Notes: generated by a model from the letters alone, not told the origin. A stretch of DNA of 64,000 nucleotides from Phytophthora sp. 'mugwort' (GCA_033558025.1 JAUCEF010000018.1:2170001-2234000), one strand, 5' to 3'. Shown: positions 42,407-54,638, counted from the stretch's first letter. Program-made: numbers and translations.

Positions 42407-42523
42407 TTATTGCGCTTGCGTCGCTTGGCAATTATTGGGATTATTGTCGCAGTAGCGTCCATGGTTACTAAGCGCGCCGTCGCAGAACTTGAAGCAATAC
42501 CGGCAGCGGAAGAACTCGTACAT
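42407..42523 (-). CDS. short C2HC zinc-finger-like ORF next to Gypsy-1
   Basis: A 38-codon ATG-initiated frame reads RCRYCFKFCDGALSNHGRYC, giving a C-x2-C-x10-H-x3-C pattern. A second frame overlapping it continues as a Lys/Arg-rich segment (AKRRKRNNDLGG, KFKRYFGKKN). The two could be one gene with a frameshift or intron. No relative is recognised, so this may be the 5' end of a transposase or a host gene cut by the Gypsy insertion 190 bp away. Coding status is uncertain. Confidence 0.3.
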   Translation of the reverse strand: MYEFFRCRYCFKFCDGALSNHGRYCDNNPNNCQATQAQ

Positions 42524-42799
42524 CGCTAACTCGGTGCCTCTGCGTCGGCTTGAGCCTGCGCATGTATGTTCGGTACCGCTGCTACCTGTTACGATCGTTT
42601 AGATTAAGTCGTCGTACAGCGGCAGTGGTCGTGTGCCGTATTAGGTACTTGACCAAATGCTGTAAATGCTTCCATCTTTTTGATCTTGGGTTTTCTCCCC
42701 ACCTTCGCCGGTGCCATGGATCGCATGGAAGCTCTCCTTTCATTTTTCCTATACGGAATCCAGAAGTGAACTCCATGTCAAAAGTGAAGGAGGGACGAA

Positions 42800-42920
42800 A
42801 CTAGGGAACTCAAATCTTGAACTTGGAAACTAGGAACTCAAATCTTTGAACATAGAAATGAGCGGAACATTCCTTACGGAAGGAACTAGGAAACTCAAAT
42901 CTTGAACTTAGAAATGAGCA
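42800..42920 (+). repeat. imperfect short tandem repeat
   Basis: Three to four units built on ACTAGGGAACTCAAATCTTG and GAACTTAGAAATGAGC variants. Confidence 0.7.
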
Positions 42921-44092
42921 CTCATTTCTTAAACACCACTTCCGGAGACACCATGCAAACGTCAAGAAAAGGAGGGAGTGTTCAGCAATTGTGGTGCATA
43001 AGTCCGGTCACTAGTGAAGCAAATAGAAGCATGGCATACAATATTCAAGATAAAATGTTCTTGCCCCGAATGATTGAAAAAAAAGTATGTAAGTCAGGTT
43101 AACCAAGTCACTTGTGCCGTCGTTTCAAACGTTCGGGGTTTGGCGGGTCTAATAAAAACACTGCGATGGCGGGTTTGTCAATACTGCCAAATTGGCAGTG
43201 CTAATTTCGTCAGTCTGGAAGGCTTTGCGACGACTATAGATCATGTTGTCCATATTGGCAGTTGTGGCGATGGTCAATATATGCTGCTGCCGTACTATGC
43301 GAACAAATGTATCTCATGTTCCCGTCCGAACCAAATTTCATTAACTGAAAATATGGAATTAGGTGTTGGAGGGTCAGCACGCCACACTCCATTCGGCAAT
43401 TGCTCGAAGAAAGCAACGGTCGACTTTCTGGGGCGGAACCTGAATTACACCTGCTGAAGAAATCCTGATCTCCACGCCATGGGAGTGCAAATGCCATGGG
43501 AGTGTGGTCGCTCTTCCACCAAGCTGGGCACACGGTGCGGATCTGCAGTGAAGAAAAAAGAAATGGATAGGTGCACTTGCCATTTAGTCTTTACACTACC
43601 AATAAAAACAAAGGGATCTTCCATTTCGTCTGGCGTAATTGCCCAATACCATGACCAGTCATAGTGCAGCAAGTGTGTGAGTACGTTGGCACCATCTCAC
43701 GATACACAGAAGGCTCTCTCTTGCTAAAAGGGCATCTTCACCAAACGCTTCTCCAGCACATCCAACATTTCGCCAGAGCCACTAGACTTCGTGTCACAGA
43801 TCTGTTGCGCTTGGGTGAACGTCAAAACCTGTCATGTTTCGTATACTTAATAGCACTGGACAAGGATTGATCGGTAGGGTGTCCGATGTACTCCGTCCAA
43901 GTATTCGGCCGTACAGTGGTGCCATGTGATCGACACTTCTAAGACGGCGGTCGGAGCTGCAGCCTGTTTTGGCAGTTGTGACTTGTACATGGCGTTGATG
44001 TAGCAAAGCCGGAGGATTGGCGAGGAGGGAAAGACCCTGAACGCTGCAGTACAATTTTTTGATGTTGTTTGTACCCGTTAAGCTTCCTCAGA
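42921..44092. other. no gene recognised
   Basis: A 17-nt palindrome ACTGCCAAATTGGCAGT (about 43184-43200) and a duplicated GCCATGGGAGTG (about 43478-43499) are present. The frames here have no recognisable domain. Confidence 0.45.
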
Positions 44093-45044
44093 TCAGCTTC
44101 CGCCACTCGGCACTTCGTACTGCTCCTTAGCATCCACGTGGACCAACGCGTTCGACTATTAACAGGCCAAACCAGCACATCACAACGTCAACAACACACA
44201 TCCAGCCAATAAGACACGCCAGTCCTTCATCCATCTCACCGGAATGATGCACGCTGTGAGTTTCTTTCCATAACAACAGCCCGTGTCCAAGCCCGTCGCA
44301 AAGTTCTCTTGCTACAACCAAAAGACACCACTACGTCAGCCTCTTCACACACCCCACACACCTCCACACTAACCGCCTCACCTGCAGTCCCGCGCCGGCT
44401 GCATGTCCAAAGTACACATGTCTAGGCCCGCTCCACACTTTGGCCCAGCTTTCGGGCTCTCCGCCGCTCTCCGTCCGGAACTTCTTCTTTTCGAGCGCCA
44501 GCCACTGCGAGTTCTCGTCCTCCGCCGTCTCACGCTGTACAAAGCGCATCTTGTACATGTCGAGAGGTCGTTGCTCCTCCAACACCACGTCAGGCACCAC
44601 CCCCGCGTGTACCACAATGACGTTACCGTGATTCGGCAGTGACAGCGAGAACGGCAGCTGCTCGAGAAATTCCACGTCCTCGGCCTCGAACCGCTCCACG
44701 TACGGGTACTTGGCCGAGCCGGGGACGCGGCCGCCGTTCACCCACTCGTAGTATGCGCTCAAGGCGGCATCATCGTGGTTACCGCGTACGCAGAGCGAGC
44801 CCGAATCGCGCACGAATCGCACGACGTCCAGCGACTTGGGGCCTTTGTTGACAAGGTCCCCAACAAAGACCAGACGGTCCATCGACGGGGAAAAAGCACA
44901 CGCCTCTAGCAGCAACTGCAGCTCGTCCAAGCAGCCGTGTACGTCGCCGATGACTAGCAAGCGTGTGGTCGGAGATACATCGTCGGCTACGCGGTGTACG
45001 ACAGCAGGAAGAGCGACGTCCGGGTGCGCCCGCTCGGGTGCCAT
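44093..45044 (-). CDS. ApaH-like metallophosphatase (ALPH-type), 3 exons
   Basis: Exons 45044-44382, 44311-44240 and 44155-44093 (minus) total 798 nt, 265 aa; introns of 70 and 84 nt have GT/AG ends. Metallophosphatase motifs in order: GDVHGC (33-38), GDLVNKGP (62-69), GNHDD (88-92), HAGVVP (146-151) and GHAAG (213-217), supplying the Asp, His and Asn ligands of a two-metal centre. Exons 2-3 add FATGLDTGCCYGKKLTACIIP and NALVHVDAKEQYEV, the usual family end; without splicing the protein would end in unrelated sequence. ApaH hydrolyses diadenosine tetraphosphate, and ALPH proteins in some protists remove mRNA caps (known in trypanosomes); which activity applies here is inference. The ATG at 45044 was chosen because the upstream in-frame extension lacks family similarity. 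Confidence 0.9.
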
Positions 45045-45721
45045 GAGGAACTTTTGTGGACTCAGATGAAAACGGATACAGTATCTGATTCTAAGATGAC
45101 GCAAAATTTGACATGGCTCGCCCAACCAAAAAAAATCTGAGCCGAGCCACCTGCCCCCAACCATGCCCACTGGAGGAATATCCTCACCGTTCCGACAGTA
45201 CTGAAGCGGGACTCATACAAACTTTAAGTCTGACAGTGCAAATCTTTCGGCAATGTGCCAAAAATACAAAAGTCAAGTATGTTCGATAAATGAGGTGTTC
45301 TCATTGGGCCAATCTGAGGACGGATGTCATGCCACGCCAGCGAACGCAGGCGAACATACCTGCGGTTTGCATGCCGTGTGTGTAGCACGTGGATGCAAAC
45401 CCAGGACCCAGCATTGCCCCCTTATCAAGCGAAGGCTTCGCGAGCCGTAGCGGGAGTAGGGTTCTGTCAGCATCGAGCACTTAGGGTACCTTTGGTTTAG
45501 GGACAGTGGACAGTTATATGTGTCACACCGTCGTTTAGCATATTTGTGTAACTGTCGGAAAGTGTGGGGATGTCGGAACCGTTGCAATATGGAGAAAGAT
45601 TAAGCGATTCTATTTGCTAGATTAGATGCAATAACTATGATATTTTTTTAGCCATATGAGCAGTACCGATGCTGGATCCGTTAACTTTTCGTGTCTGGTC
45701 CCTTGCTAGGCGGGGGACGCT
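45045..45721. other. no gene recognised
   Basis: Upstream region of the ApaH-like gene. Short frames only, none with a domain. Confidence 0.45.
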
Positions 45722-48700
45722 CTAGTATGGTTTTAAAATGTCGAGACATGCGTGCAGTTTTGCTCCGTGTATGGCCGTGTCCCCTTGGGGAGCTCCCGGG
45801 TGATTACTGCCTCCATTTCCCGCATCCAGGTTCTCCAGAATCTGCTGACACTTCCGGATTCGTCGGCCCATGATGCCGAAAAAAACATTGGTGCGCTGGG
45901 TCCACAGGCTGATGAGTTCAATCCAGCAGAGTTCTGTCCATATGCGTCCCACTTCCTTGCTGAAGCCATCCGTTTGTTCTGGGAACGTTGGCTGATCATT
46001 GTCCTGCCGTGTGCCAAGGACGTTGGCGATTTTCCGTGACGCGCAGCTTACCTTTCACTTTTCCAGCTGCCCCGGTTGGCACTTCTCCCCTGTCACTGGC
46101 TGATGAGCTTGTCCAATTCCGCTTGTGCGAGCGGGCATGACCAGAAGAGGTGCTCCTACGTCGCTTTTTGGTCCGCGCAGGCCGGGCTAGATTTACATGT
46201 GCTAGCTATCGGTGTTGAACGTAGAGGTAACAGGAATTGCCTGTATGCCTAAGAGAGAAACTGAATGATAAATCCTATTAAAGATGATATACCTATCAAG
46301 GATGAGAGGACATTCAGAACAGATCACAGATGGTGTGATCTGGGTACATAGTGCGATGACGATTGAAGGAAAAGGAATTTATGCCGCCCCGGACGCAGTC
46401 CGAAGGCGTGCTCACTTCCTAATTTGCCTCAGACTGAGCACCACGTCTAGAATATGGCAATTATGAATAATGGATAAATATACACGTAGTGAGTCTCTGT
46501 AGTGTTGAGCCATTTTAATAGTCGGCCGCCCCACGTAGTAACGATTGCGTTAGCGTGTTGCCATCCTATATACCGTTCACACCTGATAGTCCGTCAAACT
46601 GTGCTGATGGGACCATAATTGCTTTGGCGTTTGGTGAACTGACTGCGCCCGCTGCCATTCGCTTTCCTCAGTCGACGGGTTAGGCTGGGTAGCACTCCCT
46701 GTAGCTGCTGTGAAAAGTCCTTGTTGCATGCTGCGTATGGCCACTTGATGAGTGCATCGACTATGCCTCCATTTGGCACTGCCCCTTAACCCTCTGCGGA
46801 AACACATGCAGGGTCGGGTGAGCTTCGAACACGAGCCCTTCCTTCTGCAGCGTGCGTTCATGGGCCAACCCCGAGGTCCTCTGTGACGTCGTAAATTTCA
46901 GGGTAGGAGCCAGGGTTTTCCAGTAAATGCCATTCGCTGCCTGCACCAGCTCGATGGGTCGGCTCTTTGTCATCTTTTCCTCTCGCGGGCGACGGGTGAT
47001 TCTCCCACGGCGGATTAAAGTCCATTCTTAGTCGATCCGAAAGGTCGGCGGATGTCGTAATAATAACATGCTGTCCACATCCAGGGTGACTCAATGTCCA
47101 TTTATGTCGACGACAGAAGTATACTGGTTGCCCAGAGTTGGAAGTTTTTGCTGCGAGTGACGCGGCTCCTCTGGGCCATTGTCCGGTTGTCGGAAAATAA
47201 ATTCAGATCTTCCTCTGCGGGGTGTATGCTGATGCCCGCTAGCTGTTTTCGAAGCTAAACGGTCATATGCTCCCGGAGATAAGATCTTAAGGTCTGGCCC
47301 GAGTATCCATGGGTTGTTGGCCCACTGAAACGTCGCCTAAAAATGATTTATTTCCTGAGTCCAGTAGCGCTCCTCCGCCGCCCTCGCTGGTAACGATTAC
47401 TTATAGTGCACCACCCAATCGTCATCTTTCCACCTGCTCTGTGCCTCCATGAGCGCTGAAGCGAAATGCGTATGCACTCGTTGCTGTAACGTTGATACGT
47501 ACTACTGCACCGGTGGGAGGAACACCCCCAACTCCCCCGGCGAGTTGTCGCCCTGGAGCTTGCTTCCTCATAGTTTATCGGCTTGTCGGTTTTCACGCTG
47601 GCAAAATTCTACTAAAGTCATTTTCCCGAAACGCCCATACTTTTCAAGCTGTCGGGTACGTTTCGATCTGTCGCATTAGACATTGCAGCGCGTGCTTGAT
47701 CCGTTGCGTCTTGATTGCGACTGGTGCGGAAACTAGCCGCACTTCCCCGGCCTGTCGTGGTGCATATAGCAGCTACGGGTTGACCTTATGCCTGCTTGCT
47801 TCCGTTGATGTGGAATGTTCCAGACAAATTGTACGTAGAGATTGCCAATGTCGTTTAGAGCCCACGGAGGCGAGGGAAGGCCCGCTGCGGTGAAGAGTAT
47901 CGCTGGCAAGACGATGGCGTTGAGAGACAGGACTCCGTTCTACGCGCTGGTTGCCACCTGGGTTGCCGTGATGCGGCGCTTCTTGACGTTGCTTAGGCGG
48001 CCTGCCCAGTTCCGATCTGCGAGCGCTCCTGTTTTCCTATTTGGTATCTCAGGTATCGGGTTGTATCCTTTAATCCAACAACTGCAATCGACGTATTGTC
48101 CACGGGTTATCGCCATATTGAGGACGATGATTCGGCTTTTTGCCAGCTGAACTAGGACGACATCCGGTCGAACCTGCTCACCAATTCTAGCGCCGGATGA
48201 AGCTGGAGGGCGTACCGCAGGAAAAGCGGGGAGTCGTCCACGAAAGCAGAAAACTTGTGTATGTCTCCCTCTCCCTCTTACCATGCCAGGGTAATCCTTC
48301 AATGTCCGGGTCTTGCGTGATGGCTAACCCAAGCACCTCCACAACCAACAGGAAAAGCAGTGATGCGAGAGGGCACACCTGGCGGATGCCTGATTTGGTC
48401 GGGAAGGCTTCTGAGAGTGGACCATTTACGAGGAAACGGGCTATCGGCCCGAAATGTTTTGGCCACTAGTTGGATAAACGCTCTTCCGAGAAACTGAACC
48501 GCCGCAAGGTTTCCAGTAGGAAAGCTCGGCCGACAGTGCCGTTGGCTTTTTTAATTCGTGAGGGAGAACGAGCCTGCTACGATCGACCTCCACGTCGACT
48601 GGAGATGCAGCCGTCAGTAATTGCGCCACAATCATCGTGACTGCTCTCTGCATGTGCCGTCCTTTAACGAAGCCCTGTTGGGTGGCCCCGATGATATGCG

Positions 48701-49702
48701 AAATATAGCGCTGCATTCGAGAAGCAATCCGCTTTCTGAACACGTTATAGGACGTCTGAAGGGGCGAGATAGGCCAGTAGCCCATGGCACCGTCTCAATC
48801 TCCCTCCTTGAGCAGCGGAATAATCAGCGCAAGCTTCCAAAACCGAGTCGGGCATGTCCGCCCCTTGAAGAATTTTGCTGAACACGATGGTGAGTGCTGA
48901 CACCATCATCGACTTGGTGATCCTCGCAGAAGTCGTTGTTGAGGCCATCTGTGCCAGCTTCGTGGCTGCCGAGCACCATTACAGCCTGAGGACCTCTGTC
49001 TTTGAGATTGGGGCTATTAAGATCGCGTTAGCCTCATCGGTGACCTTTCTGTCGTCCGGGATATTCAGGAAGGTCTTGAATTCGGTTTCCAGATCCTCAA
49101 GCGGAGTCACGCGGTGGCATACGACTAGTGTGGGTTACCACTCGCTCGCAAACGTGTCCGCTATGGTCGCCGTGTCACTGAACGGTCGGCCATGGACAGC
49201 CTTGATTGTTGTGACCTGTTGGTCCCGCCTCCAATTGGATACCCTTTTGAATTTCCATCGAAGCGCGTCCTTTGTTCGTTTCAGTTTCTCCCCTATTTTA
49301 TAGACGTGCTGCTCCCGGCGATCGTCTGCGATGGCGTTCATCAATCGAGCCGTTGTGATTAGGTGACTGCGCTCTTGATGTGGACCTTGCTTGTGTAGCT
49401 TGACCGCATCTGGCGGACGCTCCAGCTGACAGCTATACTACCGGGAACGCTCCGTCATACCGCGAAGTCCCAATCATTTGCATCCGTGTGTCCGCCGATC
49501 CTGAGCTCATACATCTCTTCTACGACCCGTATAGCACCCTCTCGGGTTGCCCGCTACGGATCGGATAGCTCACTTTAGCGGACCCCTGCGGCGTGGTTGG
49601 CCGCCTGCTCGGCGCACGATCGGGTTGTTCCTGGTAATCAGTCTCTACCGGCGGCTTTTCGGTTTCGACCCATTGGACTCGATCCATCCACCCGGCTAAC
49701 AC
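45722..49702 (-). pseudogene. LINE (non-LTR retrotransposon) ORF2 remnant
   Basis: Minus-strand pieces follow LINE pol order. A linker between endonuclease and RT lies at 49344-49135 (ALRWKFKRVSNWRRDQQ) and 48948-48745. RT motifs follow at 48785-48441 (GYWPISPLQTSYNVFRKRIA, IIGATQQGFVKGRHM) and 48378-48187 ([18 protein letters not shown], preceded by a QVCP-like turn). C-terminal segments lie near 46973-46577 (HPTLHVFPQRVKGQ), and the far end (45952-45722) reads ELCWIELISLWTQRTNVFF. The FVDD region is degenerate near 48240. Dozens of frame changes show an old dead copy. No target duplication or poly-A end was found; the 5' endonuclease is absent or unrecognisable. Confidence 0.72.
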
Positions 49703-50249
49703 ATAGAATTTATCTGTTCCAACCGTGCCCAGTTATGCCAATCCTGCACCAAGCAAGCCACAAATTATTAAAAAAAAAAAACATCACAATGACAAAGATG
49801 TGTCCAGCTGCAATGCACCTGCAACAAGTTAATTTTACCTTACCCTCGCACTGCGATCCCGCACAATCCCGAATGCTCTCATTCAAAAGTCGGTGTCTTC
49901 GGTCGAGCAGCGCGTGGACGGCGTCGGCGACCGGCTTGGAGGAAGGAGTGCAGCTTCAGCGGGCCGCAGGCCGTGGCCGGCACTTGGCCAGGAGCGTGGA
50001 GCACCTCGTCAGTTGAGCGTCGTCGGTGGACAGCCGTGTGTAGTCGGCACCGGCGCCCGGTCAGGCTCGTGGAGCGCGTCGTCGGTGGATAGCAGTGCAT
50101 GGCCGGAGTCTGAGTCTTGGGTACTGGTATTTTACTAGTACTGAGCTGACTTTGTATGTGTGATGTATGCGCACTAGTTTGTGTAGTTGGTATGGATTCA
50201 ATCAAGTGAAGTGGCGGTTGTATACACCCATTGGAAGTTGCTACGAGCT
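49703..50249. other. no gene; short GC-rich duplication
   Basis: A 12-A run (about 49769-49780), and at 49979-50100 two imperfect copies of a roughly 60-66-bp GC-rich unit sharing GTCGTCGGTGGAYAGC and GTGGAGC. It lies 3' of the beta-helix-like pseudogene on the minus strand. Confidence 0.5.
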
Positions 50250-50770
50250 TTAGGTGTTTGGCGCATAGGAGTTAAAGGGCGTGGCCGATAACGTGTGGTC
50301 TTCCAACGTTCTGGAGGCGCTTCCGATTGACAAGGATTTTTTCACCTGACTCGATATCCTTCTGCTCCGCACGTTTACCCGAATATAGCATTGTAGGCGG
50401 ATATTCTCGCTATCGTAATCGGCTCCTGCATGGGCAAGGTCCCCGAGGAAGAGCAGCATCTGCCCTTGCGCCATCTTTAGCCCGACGACCTTTGAGCGGG
50501 GCACCGGACCGCTGAAGTTACCAGGCGTGAGAGGACCTTGGCTTCTGGGCCGAGAGCGATGATAATAGATGTTTATACCCACTCGTATTTCTCAACGATC
50601 AGCCTTGTCTCGAAGGTCGAGAAGTAATGGTGCAGTTGCTGCGGATCGCAATTAGGTAGAGATTTAAGAAGCTGCCAACGCTTACAAGCTACAGACCAAG
50701 CTGGATGGAGCTCCGATGCGAGCTTGATCAGGTTGTGATCGACCGTGAGCAGATCTGGCTCATGTAGTTT
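50250..50770 (-). pseudogene. double-stranded beta-helix-like protein, second decayed copy
   Basis: On the minus strand 50770-50580 reads LHEPDLLTVDHNLIKLASEL, then WSVACKRWQLLKSLPNCDPQ, up to a stop. The next frame (50582-50250) contains KMAQGQMLLFLGDLAHAGADY followed by NIRLQCYIRV. The GDLxHAG...xNxRxxCYxxV pattern is the same as in the copy at 1842-2694 (GDLVHSG...NNRIHCYLSF), so both belong to one family. A stop and a frameshift are visible. The two copies are diverged and this one lacks the flanking direct repeats. Function unknown. Confidence 0.5.
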
Positions 50771-51489
50771 CGCCTAGTGTATGGAGGTTGTTGGGATCGC
50801 TAGTTTCGGCGTGCACCTTGCCAAACGTTGGCTAAAACTGGCTATCTGGGACTTACGAATGTCTCTCAGCACGAGCTCCACCTCGTCGGCAGTTAGGAAG
50901 TCGTTAATGAGCCCGTACCCCGCGTTCCAAAACTGCGACAGCAGTTAGAGCTTTATATCGTCTGCAAGCATCTAAGTCGCGCCGTCGCCACTGCAAAATG
51001 GTTGTGTCACGGGTCAGGAACGGTCAGCCGATAAGTACCAACCTATTGCATAAAGTGAATTGCTTGAGTTTTGTTTAGCCTTTGTCCCGTCTTTTCTAGC
51101 AGCGGGTACAGGACACTAGAACCTTGTATGCCAGGCGCTCTGCCGTCAACAAACGCGCGCTGTTGATATCACGTCCCATGGCGGGCATACCGTGAGCCAG
51201 CGACACAATCCCGGGATCCGTGACCAACAGGAAGAGATGTTGATGAAGAGAACGTACGACCGCCTAGCTGAATGCACAATTGCAGAATTGCATGTGAAAC
51301 GAACTCGAACATGAACGTACGTAATGGAAATACCAACGACAGGACGCGGCAAGCACAGGCAAGACAAGCTGCGCAGATGGGGCATAGCGATCTTTCTCGG
51401 CTCACCAAGGCTAGCGATAGAAGAGCAGATGCAAACCCAGCGAGAGCAATGCTTCAGACATTAGCCGAATCTAGAAAATGAGTACAAGT
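50771..51489. other. no gene recognised
   Basis: Overlapping short frames on both strands without domains or repeat matches noticed within the window. Confidence 0.4.
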
Positions 51490-51836
51490 GGGTGGAGCGC
51501 GGCACAGATCGCATCGAAGGCAGACTAGTGGAAAAAAGCACCACCTGTGTCTCGAGTGCGCAAAGAGGAGATCAGAACACAGTACCCGGACTCAGTAGTG
51601 GAACGGGAAATGGTCTGGAACCGGCTATGGACCATACTTAGCACCATTTGCATCTCCAGCCTCTGGATACAACGAAACAGGGTCATCTTCAAACAGGAGG
51701 AAGTGACAATTGAAGGATGCGTGCTCGAATTCTGGGAGACGAGTTTAAGGCAGCTCAGGGCAATCGCAACAAGAGAATGCCGGAGAGCAGATACCAAGAT
51801 CCAAGGAACAAGGTTATGGTTAAGTGTATAGGACCG
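51490..51836 (+). pseudogene. LINE ORF2 C-terminal tail fragment
   Basis: The frame 51547-51831 reads RLWTILSTICISSLWIQRNR, then EFWETSLRQLRAIATRECRR. It aligns with the end of the minus-strand LINE (LISLWTQRTNVFF at about 45900), showing a second LINE copy in opposite orientation represented here only by its 3' end, as expected for 5'-truncated LINE insertions. Confidence 0.6.
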
Positions 51837-52238
51837 AGCACAGCAACCACGAGAGCAGTCGACCAAGACGAAAAGCCGCGAAGAACAACCAGATTCGATT
51901 CTGGTGTTGATAACCCGGCTGAACCATACCAGACATCCTGCAACCTGTAATTAAGGTGTAATAGACTAGTCTGAATCTTTCTCTCACCGCGGGCCAGCGT
52001 CATAAGTCGTGCCAGGCTACTGTAAATACCAGCGGAGTGACGCTGACTCTGATTCCCTCGTTTCTTTTGTCTTCTATTAGCAATCGACACGGTTCGAGCA
52101 GCGCTTTGCGCTGCGGCACCGCTCCTCAGATCTACATTTGATCAAGAATGGACAGAGCTGCGAACGCCTCAAGCTGACCAGAAATCAACCGCCTTAGCGG
52201 TCGTTTTGGCTGCTGTCACAAGGGGGCATTGATCCACA
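51837..52238. other. no gene recognised
   Basis: Non-coding sequence between the LINE tail and the pogo-type pseudogene. Confidence 0.4.
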
Positions 52239-53790
52239 ATGCCGCGAAGCGCTACCGTGTTGACAGAAAAGGCCTTCGTAACGATCGCTGAACGAAATCT
52301 TCATCGACGCAGGGGGGAGTAAACAGCTGACGTATCTGACAAGAGGGCTCGAGCTAGGAAATTGCGGGGTTATGGAGGCACGGACGCCTACTGGCTTCTG
52401 AGACCGAGCGAAGATACATAAATCGACAGTTTTCACTTTGCAATCGCCCGGACAGCGATATTGGCTCCGACTTTCCCAACAAGAACTCGCTACACAGGTT
52501 CGTCAAACGTCACAAGGCCGACATTTCAATTTGTAACGCGCAGAGCTTGGGGAAAAAGAAAACAGCCCAACAACTTCACGGAAGAGGTTGTTCATGGATA
52601 TCCTGATCGCTTCCAGGATTGGTTAGCTGGTGTGCCTCCTAACTGCGTCTGGATCTGCGATGAGACTGGGATAACCTCAAGGGCGAGTTCACCCGCGCGT
52701 AATCCCCACGCGCGGCATGGATGAAAGCATTCTGCGAGCTCATGATCGCGATACTGTTTCCATGATGGGGTGCTTCAGCGGAGACGATATCAGCGTCAAC
52801 ACATGTACTTCTTTGCGCGGTGCGCAGAACGTTGGGTGGATGAATGATACAATATTTTGGCGCTGTGTGCGCGATTACGGAAAGCTCGAACGTGAAACGG
52901 CAATATCGTCTTTCACCTGCTGCAATGGTTCGTCGGTCGCATCGGCCTCGAACGTCCGCAAGTATTGATAACGGATGACCATGTGTTGCATCTGTTACAG
53001 TGCAGCGTGGAGTTGCCATGGCAAATGAGGTTGTGCATTCCGTCTCACACATCACACTTCCTACAGCCGCTCGAGGTTGGTGTTTTTGGGCACTTCAACC
53101 GTCTTTACGAGAACGCGCTGTCTGATTTCCCGTTGCATAACAACACGGCTCTCCCTAAGAAGGACGCTATCGCAAAAATATCGCACGAGCCATATCTATA
53201 AATGTTCTCCAGGCGAAATTTTCGCGCGGGCTTTTTGAACACAGGCGTCTATCCACCTGATGTGGATGTGATGCTGTCGAAGATCGTTGGATCTCTCCCT
53301 CTCTTCACAACCCCCCCCCCTTCACCTCGCTGCGGTGGGTTCCGGAGCGTTTGATCTGCACCTCATCAGACGCTCACGAAAGAAGCTCAAACAAGACGGA
53401 CTTGATCTTTATGCTCTCAGTGTTGTTGCGTTCCATGCACAACATTTCGCTGCTCCAAGGGAAGTCCACAGGGCAAAATGAACTTTCATCACCGACGCTG
53501 ACTGCTAGCGTGCTGTGAAGATATGTTCGATAAGCTAGCCGCTTAAGCCGAGCAGGCGAAGAAGAAGAAGCAAGAAAGGGTGGAGCGAAAGCGGGACCGC
53601 GCGGAACGACGAGCAATACAGCCGACGATAAGAAGCCAAGGAAGCGGCACCGCGAGGTGGACAAGCGCCGTGAGGAGCAGGAGATTTCCGTGTAGCGGTT
53701 GCTCAAGTTACAGGGGGTTCCAGCTAGCAGCCAGCCAATTCTCCTCGTGCGAGGCATGTGGTGTACCGCTGCATGTCGAGTTTTAAAGTG
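52239..53790 (+). pseudogene. pogo/jerky-like DDE transposase, third decayed copy
   Basis: An ATG at 52239 begins PRSATVLTEKAFVTIAERN, a plausible transposase N terminus. A DDE_1 core follows in several frames: 52600-52690 (FQDWLAGVPPNCVWICDETG, first Asp), 52740-52920 (RDTVSMMGCFSGDD, VGWMNDTIFWRCVRD), 52965-53201 (LITDDHVLH second acidic region, and PSHTSHFLQPLEVGVFGHF, where Glu sits at the usual third Asp). The C-terminal basic part (ERKRDRAERRA) is near 53580. Frame changes occur at about 52700, 52940 and 53200. It is more like the copy at 4205-5253 than the transposase nested in Copia. Confidence 0.68.
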
Positions 53791-54638
53791 GCGTCTACTT
53801 CAGTACAAACATCTATACGAGAAACCTGACATACAAGAAACCTAACAGCTTTTGCTTCCACCAGGCTATTGACGCGTACGTGGCCACATACCTAAAGCGT
53901 GTTATTCCTTAAGTGGCTCGATAAGCGTCCGAGCCGGATTCATCGCAACCGATAGCTGGTGATATGCCGACAGATGACGAGCAGATCGCGTCTAGCTGTA
54001 AGAATTCCTTCGCGCCGATTTCCAGGTTTGCCAGACTGTATAAATGGTGATTTTTCCCAACCCAGAGTTGACTCGAACCTGTGAGTGAAGCAAGAAACAA
54101 ACTATTGTCAGATTGCAACGGCGGACCTCTCTTTCGGAAATCTTCTCTACTATAAGCAGAACAGTTGATCCAATTTCTTGGGTCGAATTCGGTCCAGGTC
54201 AAATTGGGTCAAGACCTTTTTAGGGTCAACTGGCGCGACAAATTTGAGATGAGTCAAATTGGATCAAATTTTATCAGTTGTAGAAAGATTTCGACCAAAA
54301 GTATATAATATACGTTGGGCAAAACCGTGCTCAAAACGCTTATCTGGAAAGCCTCCCATTCCAGTTAGTTGCTATCATCTCTACCCAGGAAAACCACGAA
54401 GCTACGAACAACGCAACGGTTGCCAAGGAAGGACACATGACGTTACGAGCAACGCCACGATTAACGTAGTAGCGACCGCAGGGCGAGCGAAACGACGGTA
54501 ACGAAAACGTGTAAGTTGTTCCAAGGAGGGGGGGGGTCCCTCATACTTAGCCAGCGGCAAGTGGACCCATTTTTCAGTTATCTTCTGACTTCGCAAGCAG
54601 CACGTTCACGCCCTCCACCCCTCCAATCTTCAACTACA
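53791..54638. other. no gene recognised
   Basis: Contains duplicated GTCAAATTGGGTCAA/GTCAAATTGGATCAA at about 54196-54270 and a 9-G run (54528-54536). No coding frame recognised. Confidence 0.4.

Noticed and set aside
43184..43200. 17-nt palindrome ACTGCCAAATTGGCAGT
   Set aside because: Single short palindrome without partner or gene context.
37835..44092. 19-bp exact match CCCGTTAAGCTTCCTCAGA at 37835-37853 and 44074-44092
   Set aside because: Isolated match with no flanking similarity; probably chance or low-value homology.
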